Source: JACKCD01 sp041390905 (GTDB lineage Bacteria > Chloroflexota > Anaerolineae > Promineifilales > Promineifilaceae). Taken from it: 64,000 nucleotides of DNA. The stretch is from the NCBI GenBank assembly GCA_041390905.1, contig JAWKPA010000012.1, positions 1,922,001-1,986,000 of the forward strand, given 5' to 3'. Shown here piece after piece: positions 27,482 through 35,875 of this stretch. The notes under the pieces were generated by a model, which saw nothing but the letters and a program-made list of their open reading frames with translations, ran no database searches and was not told the DNA's origin. Within the stretch, counting starts at the first letter, position 1. Every line of letters starts with the position of its first letter. A program made the position numbers and the translations under genes.

Positions 27482-27745
27482 TTATCCCTCATGATCCGGC
27501 AAAGTATGTTCAATTTCCGTTTTGTGGCTGCGGGCAATTTGCCACAATGTATCATCACCCAGCCTGTCCATAACAGCTAAATCCGTCTGAAATTCAGCCG
27601 GGACATCATCCCAGACGGGTGGGCTGCCAATTTGCAATGCGTGGATGATCACCTCATCCAGGGAGCGGCGTGTGGATTGTGCTGTGTTTTGTAGGCGACG
27701 GTACAAAAACTCTGGAATTTTCAGGGTGATAGTTTCGGCTAACAT
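27482..27745 (-). CDS. Small ribbon-helix-helix-like protein, possibly truncated
   Basis: An 87-residue protein starting at ATG 27745 (MLAETITLKIPEFLYRRLQ). Residues 1-35 look like a ribbon-helix-helix DNA-binding module (strand ITLKIP, then two helices, SLDEVIIHAL), followed by SPPVWDDVPAEFQTDL. Proteins of this style are frequent in Chloroflexota and, as I recall them, usually run longer; here the frame stops at a palindrome copy (27473-27482), so the C-terminus may be lost. No clear ribosome site. A family A repeat lies immediately upstream. It may be an orphan antitoxin. Confidence 0.5.
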   Translation of the reverse strand: MLAETITLKIPEFLYRRLQNTAQSTRRSLDEVIIHALQIGSPPVWDDVPAEFQTDLAVMDRLGDDTLWQIARSHKTEIEHTLPDHEG

Positions 27746-27756
27746 GGTGAAATCCG

Positions 27757-27795
27757 TTGAGAAGTTCAACTTCTCCGAGGAAGTTGAACTTCTTG
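27757..27795. repeat. Snap-back repeat, family A copy 3
   Basis: GAGAAGTTCAACTTCTC (27759-27775) and GGAAGTTGAACTTCTT form the hairpin arms, filling the 61-bp gap between the small helix protein and the S41 protease. Confidence 0.85.
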
Positions 27796-27806
27796 CTAAT
27801 CGCCAA

Positions 27807-29225
27807 CTACTGGCCGGTATCGGTCAAAATATATTCGATAGCGCGTTGCAGTTGCGTGTCGCTGTCGCCACCCAGGTCGGCGGGAGTTTCTACCACAATG
27901 TCGGGGGTAATGCCCGCGCCGTCAATGCTGTGGTTGTCGGGGGTGAACCAGCGGGCAATGGTCACGCGCAGCTCCGCGCCGTTGCTGAGCGTATGTACTT
28001 GCTGCACCGACCCCTTGCCAAAGGTTGTTTCTCCCAAAATGATGCCGCGCTCATTGTCCTGAATCGCCCCGGCCACAATTTCTGAGGCACTGGCACTGCC
28101 AGCGTTGACCAACACCACCAGCGGCAGTGTTTCGCCAATGTCGCCGCTGTCGCCACCAAATGTCTCATCCAGCCCGCGAATGTTGCGCTCCATGAGGATC
28201 GTGCCTTCGGGCAAAAACAGGTCGCCGACGTTGATGGCCTCGGTCAGATAGCCGCCGCCGTTGTCGCGCAGGTCAAAGATGATGCCCACGGGGTTTTGCG
28301 CCAGCAGCGTTTCCAGGGCAGCTTTAAGCTGGGTGGAGGCGTTTTGGTCAAGGAAGGTCGTCAGCCGCACATAGGCAATTTGCTCCGGCAGCATCTCCGA
28401 CTCCACCACCGGCACCTCGAAACGGGCGCGGGTGATGGTGAAATCAAGCGGTTCATCCACACCGGGCCGGCGCACGGTGATGGTGACCTGGGTGCCGCTG
28501 GGGCCGCGCACGACGAGTACGACCTCGTCCAGCGACTGTCCTTCGATGGATTCACCGTTGACAGCGATGAGAACATCCCCGGCTTTGACCCCAACCAGGT
28601 CAGCCGGCTGGCCGTCAATGGGGCGCACAATTTCGATTTGGCCGTCTTCGTTTTCGGTGACAATGGCCCCAATGCCTTCTACCGGCCCCTGGTTTTCGCG
28701 GATGCGCTGGGCGGTTTCGGGGTTGACAAAGCGGGTGTGTTGATCGTCCAGGGTGTCAATGGAGCCATTGATGGCGGAAAAGAGCAGTTCTTCGTTGCTG
28801 GGGATCTGGCCGTCGTACTCTTCGATGAGGATGCGCCATGCTTCATAGAACAGGGTGAAGTCAACGTCGCCGACTTCCTCCTGGCGCGGGGCAAATTCGG
28901 TGGTGGGGGTGGGTTCGGTTTGTTCAGGGGCGGGTATGACTTCGGCGGCGACGGTGGGAACGGCCGTTAATTCCTCTGGTACCGGGTCAGCCACATTTGC
29001 CACCGCGTCTTCGGCCGGTTCAGCCGTTGGCTCCGGCGTCGCCGTCAGCAAAATTTCGCGGGTGACTTCTTGCGTCACCACAACGGCCGTTTCTTCACTG
29101 CCCGAAGAGCGACCAAGATAGTAGCCAAAAACGGCCGTTGCGCCACACAGCAACAGCACAACCAAGGCACCCAAAATATAAGGCAGTCGTTTAGAGGAAG
29201 TTTCATTGGTAGGGGGATTCATCAT
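27807..29225 (-). CDS. S41 carboxyl-terminal processing protease (first paralogue)
   Basis: A 472-residue membrane-anchored serine protease. One transmembrane helix (about 14-36) is followed by a Thr/Glu/Pro-rich stalk to about 115. The PDZ domain is around residues 190-280 (GVKAGDVLIAVNG). The S41 core has DLRDNGGGYL, the nucleophile Ser in NAGSASASE and the catalytic Lys in FGKGSVQQV. It should trim or degrade extracytoplasmic proteins from their C-termini. A paralogue follows upstream at 29483-30694, separated by a repeat. The N-terminal region carries several palindrome copies (28959, 29082, 29130) in the helix and stalk. Confidence 0.92.
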   Translation of the reverse strand: MMNPPTNETSSKRLPYILGALVVLLLCGATAVFGYYLGRSSGSEETAVVVTQEVTREILLTATPEPTAEPAEDAVANVADPVPEELTAVPTVAAEVIPAPEQTEPTPTTEFAPRQEEVGDVDFTLFYEAWRILIEEYDGQIPSNEELLFSAINGSIDTLDDQHTRFVNPETAQRIRENQGPVEGIGAIVTENEDGQIEIVRPIDGQPADLVGVKAGDVLIAVNGESIEGQSLDEVVLVVRGPSGTQVTITVRRPGVDEPLDFTITRARFEVPVVESEMLPEQIAYVRLTTFLDQNASTQLKAALETLLAQNPVGIIFDLRDNGGGYLTEAINVGDLFLPEGTILMERNIRGLDETFGGDSGDIGETLPLVVLVNAGSASASEIVAGAIQDNERGIILGETTFGKGSVQQVHTLSNGAELRVTIARWFTPDNHSIDGAGITPDIVVETPADLGGDSDTQLQRAIEYILTDTGQ

Positions 29226-29358
29226 GCGCTTTAAATGTCCAAGTCGTTAAAATATGGCCTCATTATAGAACAGCCCGGCTAAAACTCTAACCCTCTTTGG
29301 GAAATATTCATTAAAAATTTGCAGACGCTGTATTTGCCGATTTACAAAATGCTTTTCC

Positions 29359-29444
29359 ATGTCATTCCGAGGTCTTCCGAGGGATCTCTCTGCTTCTCTG
29401 AGAGGAAAGATTCCTCGCTCCGAAGACTCCGCTCGGAATGACAT
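29359..29444. repeat. Snap-back repeat with ATGTCATTCCGAG arms
   Basis: An 86-bp element whose ends are ATGTCATTCCGAG and CTCGGAATGACAT, with inner arms around GAGGAAAGATTCCTC. It lies in the 257-bp gap between the two S41 genes. ORFs across it on both strands are repeat-derived and not genes. Confidence 0.8.
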
Positions 29445-29482
29445 TTGCCCGATTAATTTGCGAATCCGCTATTGCAACGTTT

Positions 29483-30694
29483 CTACGGGGTACCATCGGT
29501 CAAATAACCAATGGCTTGCAGCAGCACCTCATCCCGGCCGGCATCAATTGCCTCTTGCGTAATCGTCACCATCACATCCGGCTCCAGCCCCTGCTGGTCA
29601 ATTTGCGTGTGGTTGGGAGTGAACCAGCGGGCGGAAGTGACATGCACCGAGGAGCCATCGCGCAGGTCATAGACCAGTTGCACCGACCCCTTGCCAAAGG
29701 TCTTGGAACTGCCCACCAGCACGGCGCGGTCATAATCTTGTAGCGCCCCGGCCAAAATTTCGGCGGCACTGGCTGTGCCGCCATCCACCAGAATTGCCAG
29801 CGGCGCATCGGGTAAAATCGTGTTGTTGGTGGTGTTAAACACGCGCTCCCCTTCATTTTTGCTTTGCTGGTACAGCACCGGCATTTCGTCCAGAAAATGG
29901 TCGGCAATCTCGACGGCCGCATCCAGCAGCCCGCCGCCGTTGCCGCGCAGATCCAGCACATATTGCTCTGCCCCCTGGGCAATGAGGTCTTCAAGGGCGG
30001 CGGCAATTTCGTTGTTGCTTTCGCCGCTAAAGCGGGTTAGCTGGATGTAGCCGACGTTGTTTTCCAGCAGCCGGTAGCTAACGGAGGGGATCAGGATGTC
30101 GGCGCGGGTGATTTCGATGTCTACGGGGTCGGTTTGGTTGGGGTGGCGGACGGTGAGGGTAACGGCCGTTCCTTTCTCCCCCCGAATCAACTCACTCACC
30201 GCCTGCACCGTCATCTCGGTTGTAATCGGCGTGCCGTCTACCGCCAGCAGCACATCGCCTGACAAAATGCCCGCCGCCTCGGCTGGGTTCCCCGGAATCG
30301 GCTCCAGCACGATGTCGGCACTATCTTCCGGGCGCGACAAGGTGGCACCGATCCCGCCAAACGTCCCCTGCAAACTGTCCCGCTCCTGATCCCGCACCAC
30401 CGGTTCAATAAACACCGTGTAGGGGTCATTGAGCAACTGCATCGAGCCGCGAATGGCACCATACGTTTTTTGCTGGTCAGAGGGGAGTTCGCCGATAAAG
30501 CTTTCGCTGATGCGTTCCCATGCTTCATCAAAAACGGCAAATTGTTCTTCCGCAGAGAGTGCTTTCGGTTGCCCCCAAAGGGTAATTTGCTGCCGATCTA
30601 AAAAGTCGTTTGCCATAAACCCGGCCGCAAAGGCACTAGCGGCCAGCACCAGCAGCATGACAACCGTGAGGATATTGCGTATCGTGTTGGACAT
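29483..30694 (-). CDS. S41 carboxyl-terminal processing protease (second paralogue)
   Basis: A 403-residue paralogue of the neighbouring protease, without the long stalk. It has an N-terminal transmembrane/signal helix (about 8-28), a PDZ domain at about 120-215 (GILSGDVLLAVDG) and the S41 core with DLRGNGGGLL, Ser in GGTASAAE and Lys in FGKGSVQLV. The start ATG 30694 fits the hydrophobic N-terminus. Two CtpA-type genes in a row suggest duplication and split substrate ranges. A candidate minus-strand promoter lies at 30741-30768. Confidence 0.92.
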   Translation of the reverse strand: MSNTIRNILTVVMLLVLAASAFAAGFMANDFLDRQQITLWGQPKALSAEEQFAVFDEAWERISESFIGELPSDQQKTYGAIRGSMQLLNDPYTVFIEPVVRDQERDSLQGTFGGIGATLSRPEDSADIVLEPIPGNPAEAAGILSGDVLLAVDGTPITTEMTVQAVSELIRGEKGTAVTLTVRHPNQTDPVDIEITRADILIPSVSYRLLENNVGYIQLTRFSGESNNEIAAALEDLIAQGAEQYVLDLRGNGGGLLDAAVEIADHFLDEMPVLYQQSKNEGERVFNTTNNTILPDAPLAILVDGGTASAAEILAGALQDYDRAVLVGSSKTFGKGSVQLVYDLRDGSSVHVTSARWFTPNHTQIDQQGLEPDVMVTITQEAIDAGRDEVLLQAIGYLTDGTP

Positions 30695-30740
30695 GGTTTA
30701 TCGTATCTCGTTTGCAAAATGTCAATTTATGACCGTGTTC

Positions 30741-30768
30741 AGTATAACACAGGTGTTCTGCTGGGCAA
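30741..30768 (-). promoter_or_regulatory. Candidate promoter of the second S41 protease
   Basis: On the minus strand TTGCCC and TATACT are 16 nt apart, with a TGn extension before the -10. It lies 47-74 nt upstream of the ATG. A TATAAT on the plus strand (30776-30781) may serve the divergent GH3 gene. Confidence 0.5.
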
Positions 30769-30868
30769 TCTACGGTATAATCCTTTAGCGTTACATGCGG
30801 TAACGTGCAAAAACGCCGCTTTGCCTCTTGAATGCCGCGTGTACAGCCTGAACCATACATTTGTGATC

Positions 30869-30887
30869 CGGGGGCTTTTTGCCCCCG
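30869..30887. other. GC-rich hairpin in the GH3 leader
   Basis: CGGGGGC-ttttt-GCCCCCG, a perfect 7-bp stem with a T5 loop, 22 nt upstream of the chosen start. It could affect translation of the GH3 gene. Confidence 0.55.
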
Positions 30888-30909
30888 CAGTTTGATGCAA
30901 TTCGTTGTC

Positions 30910-33891
30910 ATGAACCGTTTTTGGCGTGTTGGGTTGGCTTTTATTTGGCTGCTCACCTCAATTTTACCCTCAAGCACAACGGCCGTTTTTGCTTTCCAGC
31001 AAACCCCTACGGCCAACGAACTGCTGGCTTCCATGAGCGTTGCCGAGCGGGTCGGCCAGCTTTTCCTGGTCACATTTGAAGGCGACACCGCCCCTAGCGA
31101 CAGCGACATTGCCGATCTCATCCTCAACTACCGTGTGGGTGGGGTGATGCTGCTGCCAGCCCATAACAACGTCACCGGCTATGGCACCCCCGGCGACACG
31201 CCGCGCCAGGTGGCAGAACTGGTCAATGATTTGCAGCGTTTGGCACTGCTGGGGGAATCAACGGCCGTTTCCAACGCCGACAACACCCTTGGCAGTGGCG
31301 ATGTGCCGCCCACCGCCGTGCCAAATTCTTTGCAAACCCCGCTGCCGCTGCTGGTGGGTATTGAGCATGAAGGGGATGGCCCACCACACACAACTCTGCT
31401 CAATGGGCTGAGCCAGTTGCCCAACAACATGGCAATTGGGGCGACGTGGCAGCCGGAAATGGCGCAGCAGGTGGGGCAGATTGTGGGTCGGGAATTAACG
31501 GCCGTTGGCGTCAACATGCTCTTTGGTCCCACGCTCGACGTGCTGGAAAACCCCGACCCCACCAGCCGCAGCGACCTTGGCACCCGCGTGTTTGGCGGCG
31601 ACCCCTACTGGGTGGGGCAAATGGGCAGTGCCTACACCAGCGGCGTACACGAAGGCAGCCACAACCGCATGGCCGTGGTTGCCAACCATTTCCCCGGCAA
31701 CGGCAGCAGCGACCGCCCCGTTGAGGAAGAAGTGCCAACCGTGCGTAAATCGCTGGAGCAGCTTAAGCAAATTGAGCTGGCTCCCTTTTTTGCCGTCACC
31801 GGGCAGGCCAAAAGCCCCACGGCCACCGTAGATGCCCTGTTGACCACCCACATTCGCTATCAGGGGTTTCAGGGCAACATTCGGGCGACCACCGCCCCCG
31901 TCAGCTTTGACCCCCAGGCTTTGTCAGCCCTGATGTCACTGGAGGAAATGGGGGGTTGGCGTGCCAACGGTGGCATTATCGTCTCCGATTCGCTGGGTGT
32001 GCGCTCTGTGGAACGGTTTTACGACGATACTGAGCAGGAATTTCGCCCCCGGCTGGTGGCAAAAGATGCGCTGCTGGCAGGCAATGATTTGCTCTATCTG
32101 TCTAATTTTGCCCTGGGTGCTGCGCCCTACAGCGAGCAGTTGGCGAATATCAAGGATACGATTCTTTGGTTTCGGGAAAAGTACGAAACCGATGTTTCGT
32201 TTCAGCAGCGGGTTGATGAGGCTCTGCTGCACATTTTGCAGCTTAAGCTGCGGCTGTATGGCGGGGATTTTACCTCCGACAATGTGCTGGTTGACCCGGA
32301 AGTGGCGCGTCCGCTGGAGTCAACGGCGGGGCTGATGTTTGATTTGGCACAAACGGCCGTTACCCTCATCTCCCCCAGCCCGGCCGAATTCAGCGAACGG
32401 TTGGCAAGTCCGCCCGCTGCCAACGACACGCTGCTGATTTTTACCGACGTGCGTGAGACGCAGCAGTGCGCCGCCTGTGATCCCCAGCCCTACATCAGCG
32501 AAACCGCCTTGCAACAGCGCATGTTGGCCCTGTATGGTCCCACTGCCAGCAGCCAGATTGCGCCGGAGCAAATCCACAGCTATTCGTTTGCCGATCTCAA
32601 CGACTTTTTGGCTGCCACCCCGGACGAACTGTTGCCTACTGTTCCCATCTCGCCCACCCTGACGCCGGAGGCCGGTTCTGACGCTACGCCACAGCCTGAA
32701 GTAACGGCCGTTCCGCCCGCCCCCGTTCTCATCCAGTCCCAAATTGAGCAAGCCGACTGGATCATCTTTGCCGCCCTTGATCTGAGCGACCCCGATAACG
32801 CCTTGACCAACTTTTTGGCGCAACGGCCAGACATTGTGAGCAACACCCGCGTCATTGTCTTTGCCTACAACGCCCCCTACTACCTCGACACCACCGAGAT
32901 TAGCAAGCTGACCGCATATTTTGGCATTTACAGCAAAATTGACCCCTTTATTGATGCTTCGGTGCGGGCACTGTTCCTGGAATCCCCCCTTTCCGGTGCT
33001 GCACCCGTTGATATTGATGGTGTCAACTACAGATTGTTTGAGCAGACCCAGCCTGACCCGGAGCAGGTGATTGAGCTGTTTATTGTGACCGACACGGGTA
33101 GTGCTGAGGCTCCACCGGGCGAAGCCCCGCTGGGTGCCTCGATTGGCGAGACGCTTCATTTGCAAACGGGTGTTATTCGGGATCGCAATGGCAACCCGGT
33201 GCCGGATGGGACGACGGTGCGTTTTGAGCAGCGGGATCTGGTGCTGGAAGCGACGACGATTATTGAGGAGGTGGCAACGGTGGGCGGGGTGGCGCAGCTT
33301 GATTATGTGCTGCCGGAGCGCACGCGGGATGGCCGGATTCGGATAACGGCCGTTTCTGCCCCCGCCCTGCAATCGCAGCAGGTAGACATCTCCATTGGTG
33401 AAGCTGCCTCGGTCTCCATCATTACGCCGACCAATGCCCCGACGGCCACCCCCACCGCCACCCCGACCGAAACGCCATCGCCCACGGCCACGGCTTCACC
33501 GACAGCAACGGCCGTTCCACCCACCGCCACCGCCACCCCCGTTGTGCCACCCCCTGAACCCGGCTTTCGCGTCGATTTGTCCGAAATTCAAATGCTGATT
33601 GCCCTCAGCTTTGGCACGGTGCTGCTGGGGAGCCTGGGCGTGTGGCTGGCTTTCCAGCGGCAGCTTCCCCTAACCGACTATTTTGGCTGGCCGCTGTGGG
33701 GGGTTATTGGCGGGCTGCTGGCCTATCTGTACCTGGTTTTTGGCTTGCCGGGGACGACTGGCCTGCTGGCTCTTGGCAGTTGGGGGGCACTGCTCATGAC
33801 GTTGGTGGGTGGCGTGCCTGGTCTGCTGCTCTATTTTCTCACGCATCGGCTGCCGACAAACCAGCGTTTGGGCAGCCAGCAGCAACCATGA
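30910..33891 (+). CDS. GH3-domain membrane protein with Big-1-like domain
   Basis: A 993-residue cell-surface protein. I prefer ATG 30910 (MNRFWRVGLAFIWLL, a signal peptide); 30895 and 30832 are possible and no start has a good ribosome site. Residues about 40-500 are a glycoside hydrolase 3 domain of the NagZ type: VGQLFLVTF, GGVMLLP, and the nucleophile Asp in IVSDSLGVRS (about 360). The KHFPGHG loop is NHFPGNG (about 258) and the DSH motif with the catalytic His is not visible. A Big-1-like Ig domain (about 735-835, PVPDGTTVRF), a Pro/Thr linker and three transmembrane helices (about 895-985) follow. It may bind or cut cell-wall glycans. Its stop overlaps the yraN start. Confidence 0.78.
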   Translation: MNRFWRVGLAFIWLLTSILPSSTTAVFAFQQTPTANELLASMSVAERVGQLFLVTFEGDTAPSDSDIADLILNYRVGGVMLLPAHNNVTGYGTPGDTPRQVAELVNDLQRLALLGESTAVSNADNTLGSGDVPPTAVPNSLQTPLPLLVGIEHEGDGPPHTTLLNGLSQLPNNMAIGATWQPEMAQQVGQIVGRELTAVGVNMLFGPTLDVLENPDPTSRSDLGTRVFGGDPYWVGQMGSAYTSGVHEGSHNRMAVVANHFPGNGSSDRPVEEEVPTVRKSLEQLKQIELAPFFAVTGQAKSPTATVDALLTTHIRYQGFQGNIRATTAPVSFDPQALSALMSLEEMGGWRANGGIIVSDSLGVRSVERFYDDTEQEFRPRLVAKDALLAGNDLLYLSNFALGAAPYSEQLANIKDTILWFREKYETDVSFQQRVDEALLHILQLKLRLYGGDFTSDNVLVDPEVARPLESTAGLMFDLAQTAVTLISPSPAEFSERLASPPAANDTLLIFTDVRETQQCAACDPQPYISETALQQRMLALYGPTASSQIAPEQIHSYSFADLNDFLAATPDELLPTVPISPTLTPEAGSDATPQPEVTAVPPAPVLIQSQIEQADWIIFAALDLSDPDNALTNFLAQRPDIVSNTRVIVFAYNAPYYLDTTEISKLTAYFGIYSKIDPFIDASVRALFLESPLSGAAPVDIDGVNYRLFEQTQPDPEQVIELFIVTDTGSAEAPPGEAPLGASIGETLHLQTGVIRDRNGNPVPDGTTVRFEQRDLVLEATTIIEEVATVGGVAQLDYVLPERTRDGRIRITAVSAPALQSQQVDISIGEAASVSIITPTNAPTATPTATPTETPSPTATASPTATAVPPTATATPVVPPPEPGFRVDLSEIQMLIALSFGTVLLGSLGVWLAFQRQLPLTDYFGWPLWGVIGGLLAYLYLVFGLPGTTGLLALGSWGALLMTLVGGVPGLLLYFLTHRLPTNQRLGSQQQP

Positions 33892-34268
33892 CAGAAGGGG
33901 CAAAAAACGGCCGTAAACTGCTTGGCAACTGGGGCGAATCGGTGGCGGCGCACCATTTAGAGGCCAAAGGCTACACCATCGTGGCGCGGAACTGGCGCTG
34001 TCGCCACGGCGAAATTGATTTGGTGGCGCAGGCCGGGGATGAACTGGTCTTTGTGGAGGTAAAAACGCGGCGTGGGCGCGGTTTTGGCACGCCGGAGGAG
34101 GGGGTGACACTCCATAAGCTGCGAAAGCTGTTTGAACTTGGTCAACATTATCTGCTGGCGCACGATTTGGATGACGTGGCGTGGCGGGTGGATTTGGTGG
34201 CGGTGGAGCTGGACAGCCAGGGGAAGCTGCTGCGCTGTGAGCATGTGGCAAATATTGGGCTGTGGTAA
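33888..34268 (+). CDS. YraN/UPF0102 endonuclease-like protein
   Basis: A 126-residue protein of the UPF0102 family with a PD-(D/E)xK nuclease fold. RCRHGEIDLVA gives the Glu and Asp, and LVFVEVKTR gives the E-x-K. The N-terminus, GNWGESVAAHHLEAKGY, is family-typical. ATG 33888 overlaps the GH3 stop as ATGA, so translation is coupled. In many genomes yraN lies beside rnhB; that gene is absent here. The role is thought to involve DNA processing or recombination but is not established. Confidence 0.9.
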   Translation: MTEGAKNGRKLLGNWGESVAAHHLEAKGYTIVARNWRCRHGEIDLVAQAGDELVFVEVKTRRGRGFGTPEEGVTLHKLRKLFELGQHYLLAHDLDDVAWRVDLVAVELDSQGKLLRCEHVANIGLW

Positions 34269-34287
34269 CGAGGCGTTTTGTGCAAGT

Positions 34288-34351
34288 AACAGGTAGCAAG
34301 TGGCAAGTCTTGTTGGCGAACAGAACTTGCCACTTGCTACCTGCTACCTGT
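34288..34351. repeat. Snap-back repeat with AGGTAGCAAGTGGCAAGT arms
   Basis: Arms AGGTAGCAAGTGGCAAGT and ACTTGCCACTTGCTACCT are perfectly complementary, giving an 18-bp stem with a loop of about 20. It lies between yraN and miaA, just before the miaA start. Confidence 0.85.
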
Positions 34352-34365
34352 ATCGGATGTGAAGG

Positions 34366-35328
34366 TTGGCACACACCTCTGTAAAAATCCCATTGCTGGT
34401 GCTGGTGGGACAAACGGCCGTTGGCAAGACGGCATTGTCGCTGCGGCTGGCGCAGCAGTTTGGTGGCGAAATCATTTCGGCTGATTCCCGGCTGTTTTAT
34501 CGCGGGATGGACATTGGCACGGCCAAGCCGACGGCGGTGGAGCGTGCGTTGGTGCCGCACCACCTGATTGACCTGTGTGCGCCGGATGAGACGGTGACGC
34601 TGGGGACGTATCAGCAGTTGGCTTATGGCGTGATTGAGTGGGTGGGGAAAAACGGCCGTTTGCCCCTCCTCGTGGGTGGAACCGGGCAATATGTCCAGGC
34701 CGTGGTCGAAGGGTGGGGGATTCCCCGCGTTGCCCCCCAGCCAGCACTGCGGCAGGCGTTGGAGGCGTTGGGAGGGGACGAACTGGCGCGGTGGCTGGCC
34801 GCGCTGGATCCGGAAGCGGCGGCCAAAATTGACCCGCGCAACGTGCGCCGCGTCATCCGCGCCCTCGAAGTGACGCTCGTTGCCGGCCGCCCCATCTCCG
34901 ACATTCAGCGCAAAAACCCACCCCCCTACAACATTTGCCTGATCGGGCTGCACCGCGAGCGCGAATCGCTCTATCGGCGGATTGACGCCCGCGTGGACCA
35001 GATGATGGCCGACGGGCTACTGGACGAGGTGGCGGGGCTACTGGCGCAAGGGTACGACGAGCCGCTGGCGGCGATGAGCGGGCTGGGGTACCGCCAGCTT
35101 TTGGCCCATTTGCGCGGCGAGTTGTCGCTGGCGGAGGCGGTGGCGCGGATTAAGTTTGAGACGCACCGCTTTGCGCGGCAGCAGGCGACCTGGTTCCGGC
35201 GGGATGACCCGAAGATTGCCTGGTTTAACATGGATGGGGCGGGGGTGGAAACGGCCGTTTTGGATTATGTTGCTCATTGGTTGGGGGCTGGGGGGGACGA
35301 CGGACGACCGACGACGGACGACGGATAG
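34366..35328 (+). CDS. miaA: tRNA dimethylallyltransferase
   Basis: A 320-residue enzyme that prenylates A37 of tRNAs reading U-starting codons. The P-loop is GQTAVGKT at about residues 15-22, where the usual Pro after the first Gly is Gln; the DNA here is a palindrome copy (34413-34422). Other motifs: ISADSRLFYRGMDIGTAKP, LLVGGTGQYV, and a YRQ segment (GLGYRQLLAHL). The only in-frame start before the P-loop is TTG 34366, with a GTGAAGG ribosome site very close to it. The last 12 residues (GAGGDDGRPTTDDG) are encoded by a CGACGGACGAC repeat that supplies the stop, so the native C-terminus has been replaced or extended. Confidence 0.9.
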   Translation: MAHTSVKIPLLVLVGQTAVGKTALSLRLAQQFGGEIISADSRLFYRGMDIGTAKPTAVERALVPHHLIDLCAPDETVTLGTYQQLAYGVIEWVGKNGRLPLLVGGTGQYVQAVVEGWGIPRVAPQPALRQALEALGGDELARWLAALDPEAAAKIDPRNVRRVIRALEVTLVAGRPISDIQRKNPPPYNICLIGLHRERESLYRRIDARVDQMMADGLLDEVAGLLAQGYDEPLAAMSGLGYRQLLAHLRGELSLAEAVARIKFETHRFARQQATWFRRDDPKIAWFNMDGAGVETAVLDYVAHWLGAGGDDGRPTTDDG

Positions 35329-35350
35329 GTGGTCGGTGGTCTGTCGTCGG
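35291..35350. repeat. CGACGGACGACGG repeat (family D) copy 1
   Basis: GGGGGGACGACGGACGACC...-type repeat with a partial inverted half (GGTCGGTGGTCTGTCGTC). It overlaps the miaA 3' end. Copies 2 and 3 are at 36361-36412 and 37669-37734. Confidence 0.75.
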
Positions 35351-35356
35351 TGGGTC

Positions 35357-35445
35357 AGGGTGCGGTGGATGAAGATCCAGCCGCCACCGACGCGGCGGAG
35401 GATGAGGCGGTTGGTGAGGATGATAGAGACGATGGTGGCGGAGTA
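35357..35445 (-). pseudogene. Relic of a NACHT/STAND-type protein C-terminus (copy A)
   Basis: On the minus strand this reads TNRLILRRVGGGWIFIHRTL, then breaks into a family D repeat. The 55 bases 35357-35411 are identical to 36524-36578. The peptide matches the extreme C-terminal part of NACHT NTPases, where LRRVGGGYIFIHR-LLLEYFA is common (from memory of the family). There is no start codon or full domain, so I call it a fragment. Confidence 0.55.
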
Positions 35446-35464
35446 GTTGGGTGTGGGTTGAGGT

Positions 35465-35875
35465 TTAGGGAAGGATGGTGGTTTCGTGGGCGGGGCCGTT
35501 GAGGAGGGTTTCGAGTTGGTTGAGGACATCGCGGCCGATGATGGGTTCGTCGGTGGTGGGGATGCCGATGGCGCGGATGCCGTGGATGGTGTGGATGGGG
35601 TGTCCATTTGGATGGGTGCCGATGTGGACGGCGGTGAGGTAGAGGTTGACGGTGATGGCATTTCCGATGAGGCCGCGCATTTGGCGCTGTTCGACGACTC
35701 TGGCACCGGCGGCGAGGAGGGTGGCGGTGGGGAACATGCTGGCATCGGCGCCGGAGTCTATGAGGGCGGTGAGGTGCTGCCGGGGGGTGGCGGATCCGGA
35801 GGGGCTGAGGCCGATGGAGATGACGGGGGCGGCGGGTTCGTAGCTGGTGTCGTAGGGTTGGGTGGTGGTGGTCAT
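35465..35875 (-). CDS. Retropepsin-like aspartyl protease domain protein
   Basis: A 136-residue protein that is essentially one retroviral-type protease domain. The catalytic motif is TALIDSGADASMFP near residues 37-50, followed by the flap-like segment RMRGLIGNAITVNLY-like and a second hydrophobic-Gly motif EPIIGRDVLNQL near 112-123. Such single-domain proteins would act as dimers. Its ATG overlaps the stop of the upstream helix protein (ATGA at 35872-35875), forming a two-gene unit. Function unknown; a toxin-antitoxin-like or regulatory cleavage pair is a possibility but only a guess. Confidence 0.7.
   Translation of the reverse strand: MTTTTQPYDTSYEPAAPVISIGLSPSGSATPRQHLTALIDSGADASMFPTATLLAAGARVVEQRQMRGLIGNAITVNLYLTAVHIGTHPNGHPIHTIHGIRAIGIPTTDEPIIGRDVLNQLETLLNGPAHETTILP

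Noticed and set aside
29247..29444. ORF across the ATGTCATTCCGAG repeat
   Set aside because: Fully explained by the snap-back repeat between the S41 genes.
32320..33372. 350-residue minus-strand ORF
   Set aside because: Antisense to the GH3 protein; open only because of codon bias.
33670..34953. 427-residue minus-strand ORF across GH3, yraN and miaA
   Set aside because: Antisense shadow of three recognisable genes; composition rich in His, Arg, Gln and Pro with no family features.
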